Under the pieces are notes generated by a model. The model had not been told where the DNA came from. It did no database searches and saw only the letters and a list, made by a program, of their open reading frames with translations. A DNA stretch of 64,000 bases from Lentzea flava. GTDB taxonomy: Bacteria > Actinomycetota > Actinomycetes > Mycobacteriales > Pseudonocardiaceae. Where the stretch lies: NCBI RefSeq assembly GCF_014648475.1, contig NZ_BMRE01000031.1:34374-98373 (forward strand). The letters are read 5' to 3'. This document shows positions 43,473 through 52,220 of this stretch, in pieces. The translations under genes were made by a program, and so were the position numbers. Numbering within the stretch: the stretch's first letter is position 1; each line of letters begins with the position of its first letter.

Positions 43473-44506
43473 CGGACCTCCAGGGACGTGACCCACTTGG
43501 TCTGCAGCACACCCGGCCGGTTCGGCGCGATCAGCCGGCACGGATACCCGTGGTCCGGGGTGAGCTCCTCACCGTTGAGCCGCAACGCGAGCAACGTCAG
43601 CGGATCCCGCGCGAAGGCCTCTGGCAGCGTGGTCGCCCGGTACAGCCCGTCCTTCTCCAGCGACTCGACCCGCACGTCGCCTCCGGTCACCAGCTCGGAG
43701 ATCCGCACGCCGGTCCAGGTGGCGTTCTGGCTCCACCCCTCGACGCACGCGATGGGCAGCTCGACGGTCGTCTGCGGCATGGCTCTGAGCTCTGCCAGCG
43801 AATAGCTCTTCGCTCCGACCTTCAGCCGCCAGTCCGGTGGCACCACGACGTTCGCGGCTTTCGCCGTCCGGTTCACCGGAAGCTCGCCGTCCGATCGCCA
43901 CGCCAGCACCGAGATCTTGCGCAGCCACGGCACCGTGACACCCGCTGTGGCGACGATCGCGACACCCGTCGTCAACGCGGTCGTGCGCAGGAAAGCCCGG
44001 CGCGACAGGATGGTCTTCTCGGTCGACTCGGGTTCGAGCGAGCGCCGGATGAGCGGGATCTTCACCGCGATGTGCAGCAGCAGGGCACCGATGGCGATCC
44101 ACGCCACGGCGTAGTGCGCGGTGGGGAAGTAGAACGACCACGGGTAGTTCTGCGCCGCGTTGAACAGCCCGGTGACGAGCTCGAAGAACGACGCCGCGAT
44201 CAGCACGAAGATCGAGCCGCGTTCCAGCGCGTGCGGCACGTTCTTGACCAACGGCCGCTCGAACAGCTTGGGGTAGACGGTCCACAACTTGGCCAGCAGC
44301 AACGGGATCGACGCGACCCCGGAGATCACGTGCACCCCCTGCGTGACGCGGTAGAGGTCGACCGGGCGGGTCGGCCACGGCCAGTCGTGCTGCACGCCGT
44401 GGCTGAGCAGCCCGGTGACGAAGCACAGGCCGAACGCGATGCCGAGCCACGTGCCGACCCGGCTGGTCACACCCGTGTGATGGGCGGGCGCCCTGAACGT
44501 CCTCAC
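43469..44506 (-). CDS. membrane-anchored molybdopterin-dependent oxidoreductase
   Basis: 345 residues: four to five N-terminal helices of the cytochrome b561-like type (histidines in GLLSHGVQHDWP, VTQGVHVISG and LLHIAVKI could bind haem). An arginine pair near LSRRAFLRTTALTTG follows, and then a sulfite-oxidase-type molybdopterin domain with the pterin-ligand Cys in VELPIACVEGWSQNATWTG and GYPCRLIAPN. GTG start overlaps the methyltransferase stop. It probably performs an extracytoplasmic redox reaction of unknown substrate. Confidence 0.83.
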   Translation of the reverse strand: MRTFRAPAHHTGVTSRVGTWLGIAFGLCFVTGLLSHGVQHDWPWPTRPVDLYRVTQGVHVISGVASIPLLLAKLWTVYPKLFERPLVKNVPHALERGSIFVLIAASFFELVTGLFNAAQNYPWSFYFPTAHYAVAWIAIGALLLHIAVKIPLIRRSLEPESTEKTILSRRAFLRTTALTTGVAIVATAGVTVPWLRKISVLAWRSDGELPVNRTAKAANVVVPPDWRLKVGAKSYSLAELRAMPQTTVELPIACVEGWSQNATWTGVRISELVTGGDVRVESLEKDGLYRATTLPEAFARDPLTLLALRLNGEELTPDHGYPCRLIAPNRPGVLQTKWVTSLEVR

Positions 44507-45102
44507 AGCCGCTCCCAGCAGGCGAACCAGCGACCGGCGCGTTCGGCCTGCCACAGCAGGAAGAACCCGTCCGCGGGCACGGACTCCGCGTCGCTCCACG
44601 CCCACGGGAACCACGTGCCCAACGTGCCTTCCGTGCGCACGCGGGCCTGGCCGACGGTGAGCCCGGAGCCCGGCTGTTCGACCTCGACGACGACGGTTCC
44701 GCTGGGGCGCAACAGCTGCCGGACGCGGCGCAGGAGTGCGGCCGGGTCGCCGCCGATGCCGATGTTGCCGTCGGCGAGCAGCACGTGGTGCCAGCGACCT
44801 TCGCCGGGCAGCAGGTCGAACACACTGCGCCGGATCGCGACGCCGCCGCGTTCGGTGGTGCGCCGGATCGCGACCGGGGAGACGTCGACGCCGAGTGCCT
44901 GGACGCCGCGGGCGAGGAGGGCGGCGACGAGCCGGCCAGGGCCGCAGCCGACGTCGAGGGTGGGGCCGGTGCAGGCGTCGAGGAGGATCTCGTCGCCTCC
45001 GCCGGCGTCGGCCTGCCAGCGAGCGACGGAGAGCTCGCGCGGGGTCGTGCCGGAGAGGTCGAGCCAGCTGGGGGTGCCCTGGAGAGCCTGGTCGAACATC
45101 AT
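44503..45102 (-). CDS. SAM-dependent methyltransferase
   Basis: 199 residues. Motif I is PTLDVGCGPGRLVAALLARG near residues 46-65, followed by GVDVSPVAIRRT and motif III region LRPSGTVVVEVEQPG. Class I fold. ATG 45102 or 45099. It sits in the envelope cluster between DUF2064 and the oxidoreductase, coupled to the latter by GTGA. The substrate is unknown. Confidence 0.85.
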   Translation of the reverse strand: MMFDQALQGTPSWLDLSGTTPRELSVARWQADAGGGDEILLDACTGPTLDVGCGPGRLVAALLARGVQALGVDVSPVAIRRTTERGGVAIRRSVFDLLPGEGRWHHVLLADGNIGIGGDPAALLRRVRQLLRPSGTVVVEVEQPGSGLTVGQARVRTEGTLGTWFPWAWSDAESVPADGFFLLWQAERAGRWFACWERL

Positions 45103-45211
45103 CGGGCCACCGCCCGGCAGCCGAGCGCCGAAAATTGTCGGTGCTGTCTGGGAGAATAGAACCAGGGGACCCCTACGGAGGGGACCCTTGCGCGAGCGTG
45201 CGGTGCCGGCG

Positions 45212-45847
45212 TCATCGGGGCACCGCCGCGATCTCGGTCAGCGTCGCGGCGAACCTGCCACACGGCACCTGGGCCGCCACCGTGCGCGCGTCCGTCATCG
45301 TGTCCACATCGGACAGAACCGGCAGCCTCCGCACGTTCAGGCCCTGCAACGCGTTCAACGTCCGCGCACCCGTGTCCGCCCGCGACATCGGCACGTCCCG
45401 CAACACCTCGGCGCGCAACGGATCCCGCAAGCCCAAAGCCCACCACCCGCCGTCGAGCGCGAGACCGAGCGCCGCCTCCTCGAACTGCGCGCACGACGCC
45501 AGCAGCGACGGCGTCACCTGCGGCGTGTCCATCCCGATCTGCAGCACCGGCATCCCGAAGCCCGCGACATCGGCGTGCGCGTGCGCCAGCCGGTCCGCGA
45601 ACGTCTCGCCGCGCTGCGGGATCACCACGCACTCCGCCAGCGCGTCCCGCACGTCGTCGCGCCGCACCACCCCGGCCAGCGCCACCACCGGCACGGCACC
45701 GGGTGTGGCCGCCGCGGCCGAGATCGTGTCGAGCAGCGACGCCGCCGCCACGTCCGCGGCCTCCTCCGGCGTCAGCGGCGGGCACAGGCGCGTCTTCACC
45801 TGGCCGGGAACCGGTGACTTGGCCATGATCAGCAGACAGAACCTCAT
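45212..45847 (-). CDS. DUF2064 nucleotidyltransferase/glycosyltransferase-like protein
   Basis: 211 residues, similar to TIGR04282 proteins with a CofC/GT-A fold: CLLIMAKSPVPGQVKTRLCPPL at the N-terminus, LQIGMDTPQVTPSLL, and GGWWALGLRDP. Family members are annotated as glycosyltransferases or nucleotidyltransferases, with biochemical function unclear. ATG overlaps the stop of the GT2 gene by 4 bases, so both are made together. Confidence 0.83.
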   Translation of the reverse strand: MRFCLLIMAKSPVPGQVKTRLCPPLTPEEAADVAAASLLDTISAAAATPGAVPVVALAGVVRRDDVRDALAECVVIPQRGETFADRLAHAHADVAGFGMPVLQIGMDTPQVTPSLLASCAQFEEAALGLALDGGWWALGLRDPLRAEVLRDVPMSRADTGARTLNALQGLNVRRLPVLSDVDTMTDARTVAAQVPCGRFAATLTEIAAVPR

Positions 45848-46482
45848 CGCAGCACTCCCGCCATGTCGCGCGCCGCCCGCAGCGTGCCGCGCACCGAGCC
45901 CGACACCTTGGACCGCGTCCCCGCCGCCCGCGGCCCGTAGGCCACGTCGACCTCGCGCACCCGCCAGCCCGCCGCCGCGGCGCGGACGAGCAGCTCCAGC
46001 GGATAGCCGAACGCGCGGTCCCGCACGTCCAGCGCCAGCAGGTCCGAGCGACGGCACACCCGCAGGGGCGCGATGTCGTGCACGTCGAGGCCCCGGCGCC
46101 GCAACAGACGCGCGATCACGGCGTTGCCCGCCCGCGCGTGCCACGGCCACACCTCGGACCTCACCGGCACCCGGCGGCCCACCACCAGATCGGCATCGGC
46201 CAGCAGCTCCACCATCGCGGGCAGCTCGGCCAGGCTCAGCGAGCCGTCGGCGTCCGCGAACGCCACGAGCTCGGACGTGGCCGCGAGCAGGCCGGTGTGC
46301 ACGGCGGCACCGTAGCCGCGGCGTGGCTCGTGCACGACCAGGGCGCCGCAGGCCTCGGCCACGCCGGGGGAACCATCGACGGACCCGTTGTCCACGACGA
46401 TCGCGCGACAGCCGGGAGGCAGGGAAGCGAGGACCGCCGGCAGTGCGGCGGCCTCGTCCAGGCAGGGGAGCACGACATCCAT
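45844..46482 (-). CDS. family 2 glycosyltransferase
   Basis: 212-residue GT-A glycosyltransferase: VVLPCLDEAAALPAVLASLP at the start, IVVDNGSVDGS, and the metal-binding VAFADADGSL. No membrane helix. ATG 46482 has AGGG upstream; ATG 46500 has none. Similar proteins act on polyprenyl phosphates or envelope glycans. Head of the minus-strand set GT2, DUF2064, methyltransferase, oxidoreductase, membrane protein. Confidence 0.85.
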   Translation of the reverse strand: MDVVLPCLDEAAALPAVLASLPPGCRAIVVDNGSVDGSPGVAEACGALVVHEPRRGYGAAVHTGLLAATSELVAFADADGSLSLAELPAMVELLADADLVVGRRVPVRSEVWPWHARAGNAVIARLLRRRGLDVHDIAPLRVCRRSDLLALDVRDRAFGYPLELLVRAAAAGWRVREVDVAYGPRAAGTRSKVSGSVRGTLRAARDMAGVLR

Positions 46483-46603
46483 GCGTCCACCCTGGACCAT
46501 CGGAAAGTGTTGTGGTGCTTACGGAATTGTGACGCACGAAAGAGTTCTTACGATTGTCTTGCGTGGTCTGCGGGCGAGCGCGAGACCCCCTAGGTTGGGC
46601 GCG

Positions 46604-47812
46604 GTGCGCATGGTGCCGCTTGCCCCGCAGTCCGCCGTGAGACGCCCTGTCGCGGCGCTGACCGTCGCGGGGCTGCTCGTCACGGCCGCCGTCGTCGTGG
46701 GGTTGCTCGTCAACGCCCACCACCCAGGCCTCCTGTTCGCCTCCGCGGCACCGCTCTTCGGCGACTGGAAACCGCACTTCGGCCCCGGCACACCTGCGGC
46801 ACTCCTGATCGCCTTCCTCGTCGTCGCCAAGGGACCCGAGCTCGCCCAGCACCGGTTCGCGCTGCCGATCGCCTACGTGACGGCGACGCTGTGGACGTTC
46901 TCGCTTGCGATGATCGACGGCTGGGACAGGTTCGTCACCAGGCTCACGACCGTGGACGAGTACCTGCACGAGGTTCCCGGCGTCACCGACGTCCCCGCGA
47001 TGCTCCGCGGGTTCAGCGACCGCATCCTGGACTTCCAGCCCGACTCGTGGACGACGCACGTCTCAGGGCATCCGCCGGGCGCGCTGCTCACGTTCGTCGC
47101 GCTGGACCGCATCGGGCTCGGCGGAGGAGCGGCGGCGTCGATCTTCTGCGTCCTGGTCGGGTCGCTCGCCGTCGTCGCGATCCCCAAGGCCGTCAACACC
47201 AACGCGGTGCTGCCGTTCCTCGTGCTGTTCCCCGGCGCGATCTGGGTCGGGGCGTCGGCGGACGGCATGTTCATGGGCGTCGCGGCCGTCGGGATCTACC
47301 TGCTCACCAGGTGGCCGCTGCTGGGCGGTGTCGTGCTGGGCTGGTGCGTCTTCCTGTCGTACGGCCTGGTGCTGCTCGCCCCGCTCGCGATCGTCGCGGC
47401 GGGCAGGAGGATCGGCTGGGCGGTCGCGGGCGCCCTCGCGGTCGTGGTGGCGTTCGCGCTGAGCGGGTTCTGGTGGCTCGACGGCTACGAGCTCGTCAAA
47501 GTGCGCTACTACCAGGGCATCGGCGACATCAGGCCGTACTGGTACTGGGTGTGGGCGAACCTCGCGGCACTGGCGCTCGTCATCGGCCCGGCCGGGCTCA
47601 GGGGCCTGCGCAAGGACAAGTGGGTGGTCGCGGCGGCGATCGCGATCCTCGCGGCCGACCTGTCCGGCCTCAGCAAGGCCGAGACCGAACGGATCTGGCT
47701 GCCGTTCGCCGTCTGGCTCCTCGCCGGCACCGCCAGGCTCGACAAGCGGTGGCTCACCGCCCAGGCCGTCACGGCCCTGGCGGTGAACCACCTGGTGCTC
47801 ACGAACTGGTGA
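46604..47812 (+). CDS. polytopic membrane protein, probable glycosyltransferase (GT-C type)
   Basis: 402 residues with about ten membrane helices. An extracytoplasmic loop after the second or third helix has acidic residues and SGHPPGALLTFVALDR, and a later loop WWLDGYELVKVRYYQGIGDIRPYWYWVW. Layout resembles GT87/DUF2029-like mannosyltransferases. GTG 46604 chosen. Divergent from the GT2 gene; overlaps the end of the epimerase gene by 14 bases. Enzyme activity is inferred from topology and neighbourhood only. Confidence 0.6.
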   Translation: MRMVPLAPQSAVRRPVAALTVAGLLVTAAVVVGLLVNAHHPGLLFASAAPLFGDWKPHFGPGTPAALLIAFLVVAKGPELAQHRFALPIAYVTATLWTFSLAMIDGWDRFVTRLTTVDEYLHEVPGVTDVPAMLRGFSDRILDFQPDSWTTHVSGHPPGALLTFVALDRIGLGGGAAASIFCVLVGSLAVVAIPKAVNTNAVLPFLVLFPGAIWVGASADGMFMGVAAVGIYLLTRWPLLGGVVLGWCVFLSYGLVLLAPLAIVAAGRRIGWAVAGALAVVVAFALSGFWWLDGYELVKVRYYQGIGDIRPYWYWVWANLAALALVIGPAGLRGLRKDKWVVAAAIAILAADLSGLSKAETERIWLPFAVWLLAGTARLDKRWLTAQAVTALAVNHLVLTNW

Positions 47813-48839
47813 CCGGCTCCCGCTGCGCGGAGAAGGCGAACTCCCGCACACCCGCGGCGAACCCGACCTGAGCCTCGAAACCCAGCACGTCCAACGCTTT
47901 CGCCGGTGACGCGACCACGTGCCGCACGTCGCCGGGCCGGGCCCCGCCGACGATCTCCGGCGTCGGCCCGTCGCACGCGTCGGCCAGCGCGAAGGCCAGC
48001 TCGCCGATCGTGTGCGGCGAGCCGGAGCACACGTTCACCGCCTCGAACCCCGGCCGCGGTGACGCGAGCGCCAGCACGTTGGCCCGCGCCACGTCCGTCA
48101 CGTGGACGAAGTCGCGCCGCTGCCTGCCGTCCTCCATCACGCGTGGAGCCACGCCGTTCTGCAGCGCCGAGCGGAAGATCGACGCGACACCGGCGTACGG
48201 GGTGTCGCGGGGCATCCGCGGGCCGTAGACGTTGTGGTACCGCAACGCCCACACGCTGCCGCCGGTCTGCCGCGCCCAGGCCGCCGCCAGGTGCTCCTGC
48301 GCCAGCTTCGTCGCGGCGTAGGTGCTGCGCGGCTCCAGCGGAGCGTCCTCCGGCACCAGTTCCGGCACGACGAAGTCGCCGCAGAAGCACCGCGGCTCGT
48401 AGATGCCCTCGGCCAGGTCGCCCGCGGACCGCTCGGCCCGCACGACGCCGTGCGAGAGGCACCGGTACCGCCCTTCGCCGTAGACGACCATCGACGACGC
48501 CAGGACCAGCCGGGTCACTCCTGCCCGGTACATCTCCGCCAGCAGCACCGCCGTCCCGAGGTCGTTGTGCCGCGCGTAGGAAGGCGCGTCGAACGGATCG
48601 ACGCCGTGCCCGACCATCGCGGCCTGATGACACACCGCGTCCACAGTGGACAGCAGCGGGCGCAGCACGTCCGGAGAGGTGACGTCGCCGATGACAAGTT
48701 CGTGGTCCAGCGTCGGTGCGATGCCGTGCGCCTCGGGCAGCAACGCGTCGAGCAGCACGCAGTCGTGGCCCTGCGCGGCCAGCTCGTCCGCGACGTGCGA
48801 CCCGATGAACCCGGCCCCGCCGGTGATCAGTACTCGCAT
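47799..48839 (-). CDS. NAD-dependent nucleotide-sugar epimerase/dehydratase
   Basis: 346-residue extended SDR: Rossmann motif MRVLITGGAGFIGSHVADEL, catalytic region LASSMVVYGEG and STYAATKLAQEHLAA with the YxxxK pair, then RYHNVYGPRMPRDTPYAGVAS. GAGAG before ATG 48839. An insertion near residues 120-150 with Cys-rich EPRCFCGDFV is uncommon in plain GalE proteins. Likely modifies a sugar nucleotide for the neighbouring glycosyltransferases. Confidence 0.88.
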   Translation of the reverse strand: MRVLITGGAGFIGSHVADELAAQGHDCVLLDALLPEAHGIAPTLDHELVIGDVTSPDVLRPLLSTVDAVCHQAAMVGHGVDPFDAPSYARHNDLGTAVLLAEMYRAGVTRLVLASSMVVYGEGRYRCLSHGVVRAERSAGDLAEGIYEPRCFCGDFVVPELVPEDAPLEPRSTYAATKLAQEHLAAAWARQTGGSVWALRYHNVYGPRMPRDTPYAGVASIFRSALQNGVAPRVMEDGRQRRDFVHVTDVARANVLALASPRPGFEAVNVCSGSPHTIGELAFALADACDGPTPEIVGGARPGDVRHVVASPAKALDVLGFEAQVGFAAGVREFAFSAQREPVTSS

Positions 48840-48892
48840 CTCTCGACCGTAGGGCCGCGCGTCGTGACCGCGCGCTCCTGCGGCCGATGACG

Positions 48893-50218
48893 TCAGGACT
48901 TCGTAATAGCCGGCAGCTCGACCACGAACCGCGCCCCGCGCGGGAAGCGGTCCTCCACCCACACCCGGCCGCGGTGGCGGTGCACGTGCTCGCGGACGAG
49001 CGCGAGCCCGAGCCCGCTGCCCGTGTCGTCACCGCGGCTGCCGGGCTTGCCTCGCGCGAACCGTTCGAAGATCTGCTCCCGCAACGCCTCCGGCACGCCC
49101 GGCCCGTTGTCCTCGACCTCGACGCGCGCCACGTCGCCGTCCTGGCGCACCGCGACGGAGATCGCGCCGCCCGCGTGCCGTTCGGCGTTCTCCATCAGGT
49201 TCGCGAGCACCCGGTCCAGCCGCCTGCGGTCGCCGCGCACCCGCACCGGGGTCGCCGACACCGGCACCGCCCGCCAGCGCGTGGCGATCACGTTGCGCAC
49301 CAACGCGCTCAGCTCGAGCTCCTCGGGTTCGTAGTCGTCGGTCTGGTCGGCCCGGGAGATCTCCAGCAGGTCCACGACCATCCGCGCGAACCTGTCGACC
49401 TCCGAGGTGAGCAGTTCCAGGGCGGTACCGGCGGTTCCCGGCAGGTGCTCGCGACGCCGGCGGAGCACCGCACCCGCGTTGACCATCGTCGTCAACGGCG
49501 AGCGCAGCTCGTGCGACACGTCCGAGGCGAACCGGGCGTCCCGCAACGCCCGTTGCTCCAGGGCGTGCGCCGTCGAGTTGAACTTCGCCGCGAGTGCGGC
49601 CAGGTCCGGATCGTCCTGGTCGGGCAGCCGTGCTCCGAGATCACCGCCGGCGATCCTGCCCGCGGCGCAGTTGAGCTCCGCCAGGGGTTTCAGCGCGCGT
49701 TTCGACGCCCACGAGCCCAGCGCGGCCCCGAGCAGCGCCGACGCGATCGTGCCCGCGATCAGCACCCCGCTGAGGAACCCGAACGCGCGATCGAGCTGCT
49801 GCAACGGGAACAGCTCCACGTAGACGGCATCACCCACCACGGGCCGCGACACGGCGATGACGGGCTGGCCGTCCACGGTGATCCGTTCCCGGCCAGGTGG
49901 GTGCTGCACGAGGCCGGACGGCAGCTGGGACGGCTCGACCGCACGGCCCGCCGTCACCATGCCCGCGGGGCTCAGCACGAGGATCGACGAGTCGGGGCCG
50001 GTGGTGAGACCGGTCAGCAGCTCGTCGAGTCCCGGCGAGGACAGCGACTTCTCGACCAGCCGCACGTTGACCTCGGCCTGCCGGGTCGCGCTCGCCTCCC
50101 GCTGCCGCAGCATGTAGCCGGAGGCGAGGTTCCACGTCGCGATCGCCAGCACGCTCGTCACGACCAGCAGCCCGAAGCCGAACGACAGCGTCACCCGGCA
50201 GCGCAACGTGAGTCTCAC
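48893..50218 (-). CDS. sensor histidine kinase, OmpR-partner type
   Basis: 441 residues: membrane helix 1 (FGFGLLVVTSVLAIATW), extracytoplasmic sensor domain of about 110 residues, helix 2 (SGVLIAGTIASALLGAAL), HAMP, HisKA with phospho-His in FASDVSHELRSPLTTM, and HATPase (NLMENAERHAG, DNGPGVPEALR, GSGLGLALVREHV). GTG start overlaps the regulator stop (GTGA). Resembles CseC/MtrB-like actinomycete kinases; the signal is unknown. Confidence 0.93.
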   Translation of the reverse strand: MRLTLRCRVTLSFGFGLLVVTSVLAIATWNLASGYMLRQREASATRQAEVNVRLVEKSLSSPGLDELLTGLTTGPDSSILVLSPAGMVTAGRAVEPSQLPSGLVQHPPGRERITVDGQPVIAVSRPVVGDAVYVELFPLQQLDRAFGFLSGVLIAGTIASALLGAALGSWASKRALKPLAELNCAAGRIAGGDLGARLPDQDDPDLAALAAKFNSTAHALEQRALRDARFASDVSHELRSPLTTMVNAGAVLRRRREHLPGTAGTALELLTSEVDRFARMVVDLLEISRADQTDDYEPEELELSALVRNVIATRWRAVPVSATPVRVRGDRRRLDRVLANLMENAERHAGGAISVAVRQDGDVARVEVEDNGPGVPEALREQIFERFARGKPGSRGDDTGSGLGLALVREHVHRHRGRVWVEDRFPRGARFVVELPAITKS

Positions 50219-50886
50219 GAGCGGATCCGATACCCGGTGCCGCGCACGGTGAGCACCAGAGCCGGGTCGTCCGGATTGGCCTCTATCTTGCGGCGCAGTC
50301 TCCTTATGTGCACGTCGAGCAGCCGGGTGTCACCAAAGTAGTCATATCCCCAAACCTTTTGCAGCAACTGTTCCCTGGTGACGATTCGGCCGCCCGCACC
50401 AGCGAGTTCCAGCAGCAGCCGGAATTCGGTGCGGGTGAGATGAACGCGTTCGCCCGCTCGGTGCACGAGCCCTTCCTGCGGACGGATTTCCAGATCGCCT
50501 ATCCGAACCGCCTCCCTGCCGGGACCGCGCCTGCGCAACAACGCGCGGATCCGTGCCGCGAGAACGCTCGCCATCAACGGTTTCGTGACGTAGTCGTCCG
50601 CTCCCGCCTCGAGCCCGGCGATCACGTCGTGCGCGTCCGTCCGCGCTGTCACGACGATGATGGGCAGGTCACCGCGGGACCGGAGGGTCCGCACGACCTC
50701 CAGCCCGTCGATACCGGGCAGCGTGAGGTCGACCAGGACCACGTCGAACCGCTCGGTCGCCAGACGCCGCAACGCCTCTTCACCCGAACCCGCCTCGTCA
50801 ACGGTGAAATCCTCGTCGGACAACGCGAGGCTCAGCGCCTGCCGGATTCGCTCGTCGTCTTCGACCAGCAGGACCTGTACGCACAC
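50215..50886 (-). CDS. two-component response regulator, OmpR type
   Basis: 223 residues: receiver domain with acidic pair VEDDE, phospho-Asp in VVLVDLTLPG, Lys in YVTKPL, and a winged-helix effector domain (LTRTEFRLLLELAGAGGRIV, then DVHIRRLRRKIEANPDDPALVLTVRGTGYRI). GTG at 50886. Forms an operon with the kinase downstream. A 15-base inverted repeat just upstream may regulate it or end the preceding glucanase transcript. Confidence 0.93.
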   Translation of the reverse strand: MCVQVLLVEDDERIRQALSLALSDEDFTVDEAGSGEEALRRLATERFDVVLVDLTLPGIDGLEVVRTLRSRGDLPIIVVTARTDAHDVIAGLEAGADDYVTKPLMASVLAARIRALLRRRGPGREAVRIGDLEIRPQEGLVHRAGERVHLTRTEFRLLLELAGAGGRIVTREQLLQKVWGYDYFGDTRLLDVHIRRLRRKIEANPDDPALVLTVRGTGYRIRS

Positions 50887-50890
50887 AACG

Positions 50891-50937
50891 ACTCCACTGT
50901 GTGAGAGCCGCGGCGACGACGCCTCACACAGTGGAGT
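50891..50937. repeat. perfect 15-base inverted repeat
   Basis: ACTCCACTGTGTGAG at 50891-50905 is mirrored at 50923-50937 with a 17-base spacer. It lies between the end of the GH64 gene and the response-regulator start on the same strand. It may be the glucanase terminator or an operator for the regulator. Confidence 0.7.
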
Positions 50938-50968
50938 GAAAGTCGATCAAAAGCAAGATTGCTTCGGT

Positions 50969-52135
50969 TCAGAATGCGGTCAGCGTGATTTTGGCCGAAC
51001 GCGGGTTGGGTTCGTGGACAAGTGACTCGAAGGCGCCGACGTCATCGAACGCGAACCCGTACGCCTTCCCGTCGACCATGTTGGCGTGCACGATCTTCGA
51101 GTAGTGGTTGGTGGTCGAGCGGGTGTAGAACTGGCTCGCGTCGTAGGTCGGCTGGGTGTGCAGGTACCCGAGCGTCGAGCGGTTGAGCGCGGCGCACAGC
51201 GACCGGGAGATCGCGCCGACGTCGTTGTTCGGGGCCGCGAGCCTGCCGTCGCAGTTGAAGACGTCCCGCGTCGACGGCTGCTGGAACGACGCGACCTGCT
51301 GGCCCGCCGTGTTGGTGAAGGTGAGGACCCCACCGCTGGTGCGGCCGGTGAACTTGCGGTTCGGCTCGTTCTGGTACGGGACCACGGTCAGCGGCGTGTT
51401 CGCGTACGTCGACCACGCGCTGCTGACGTAGTTCTGGAAGTACGTGCTCGAGAACACGCCCGCGTCGAGCCCCTTGCTGGGGTTCAGGACGCGCAGCCTC
51501 GTGCCGTCGGACCGCGTGTGGATCAGCCGTGCCCAGTCGCCGCCGAGCTGCTGGTGCTGGTCGAAGATGCGGTTGCGGCCACCCGCGACGAGCTGGCCGG
51601 TCCGTTTGGTGGCGCCCGCCTGGGACGTCGCCTCGACCGCGTGCGGGACCGAGAACATGTCGACCTGGGAGCTGTTCAACCACAACCCGCCGCCGTTGTA
51701 GGTGAACTCGCTCCAGTCGAACAGGATGTCGCGGTTGGGGTCGCCCGCAGCCCACGGTGCGGGCTGCACCAGTCCGTTCGGCACCAGGCCGAACTTCAGC
51801 TTGTCCCGGAAGGACATGTAGAGCCGGCCGCCGGCGAGGTTGATCGGGATCTGCAGGGTCCGGCTGCCGCCGTTGCCGGGGCCGGGGATCGAGACGTCCG
51901 GCGCGGGTGACGGAGGAACCGTCCCGCCGGACCAGGGGGTGAACTGACCGCTCGCGTTGACGTAGCCGAGCCTGCCGTTCATCTCGCCGGTGATGTACAG
52001 GTAGACGGCGTCGCCACGGCCCGAGTTGTTCGTGACGGTGAGCGGGAGCAGGCTGGGTGGAGCGGCTTGTACTGGTGGGGACAACGTTGTCAGCCCAAGT
52101 AGGGCCGATGTCGCGAGCAGCAGGAGCTTGCGCAT
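50969..52135 (-). CDS. GH64 beta-1,3-glucanase, secreted
   Basis: 388-residue extracellular enzyme with a signal peptide (KLLLLATSALLGLTTLSPPVQA). The mature part follows GH64 laminaripentaose-producing glucanases: LPLTVTNNSGRGDAVYLYITGE, NRDILFDWSEFTYNGGGLWLNSSQVDMF and the conserved acidic residues within these segments. It would cut fungal beta-1,3-glucan. A CebR-like box stands upstream. No carbohydrate-binding domain is attached. Confidence 0.9.
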   Translation of the reverse strand: MRKLLLLATSALLGLTTLSPPVQAAPPSLLPLTVTNNSGRGDAVYLYITGEMNGRLGYVNASGQFTPWSGGTVPPSPAPDVSIPGPGNGGSRTLQIPINLAGGRLYMSFRDKLKFGLVPNGLVQPAPWAAGDPNRDILFDWSEFTYNGGGLWLNSSQVDMFSVPHAVEATSQAGATKRTGQLVAGGRNRIFDQHQQLGGDWARLIHTRSDGTRLRVLNPSKGLDAGVFSSTYFQNYVSSAWSTYANTPLTVVPYQNEPNRKFTGRTSGGVLTFTNTAGQQVASFQQPSTRDVFNCDGRLAAPNNDVGAISRSLCAALNRSTLGYLHTQPTYDASQFYTRSTTNHYSKIVHANMVDGKAYGFAFDDVGAFESLVHEPNPRSAKITLTAF

Positions 52136-52166
52136 CGACTATCTCCTCACTGAGACAGGGTGTTCG

Positions 52167-52180
52167 TGAGAGCGCTCCCA
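52167..52180. promoter_or_regulatory. CebR-like operator upstream of the glucanase
   Basis: Read on the minus strand this is TGGGAGCGCTCTCA, one base from the perfect 14-base CebR box TGGGAGCGCTCCCA known from Streptomyces cellulase and cellobiose genes. It lies about 32-45 bases before the GH64 start codon. Confidence 0.7.
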
Positions 52181-52220
52181 TGGTCAGCGTGATCGCGTAG
52201 ATATGTCAAGAATGGTTCTC

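Noticed and set aside
45162..45185. GGGGACCCC/AGGGGACCC repeat between DUF2064 and the methyltransferase as a terminator
   Set aside because: Only five paired bases plus two after a mismatch, and no T-run; too weak to call.
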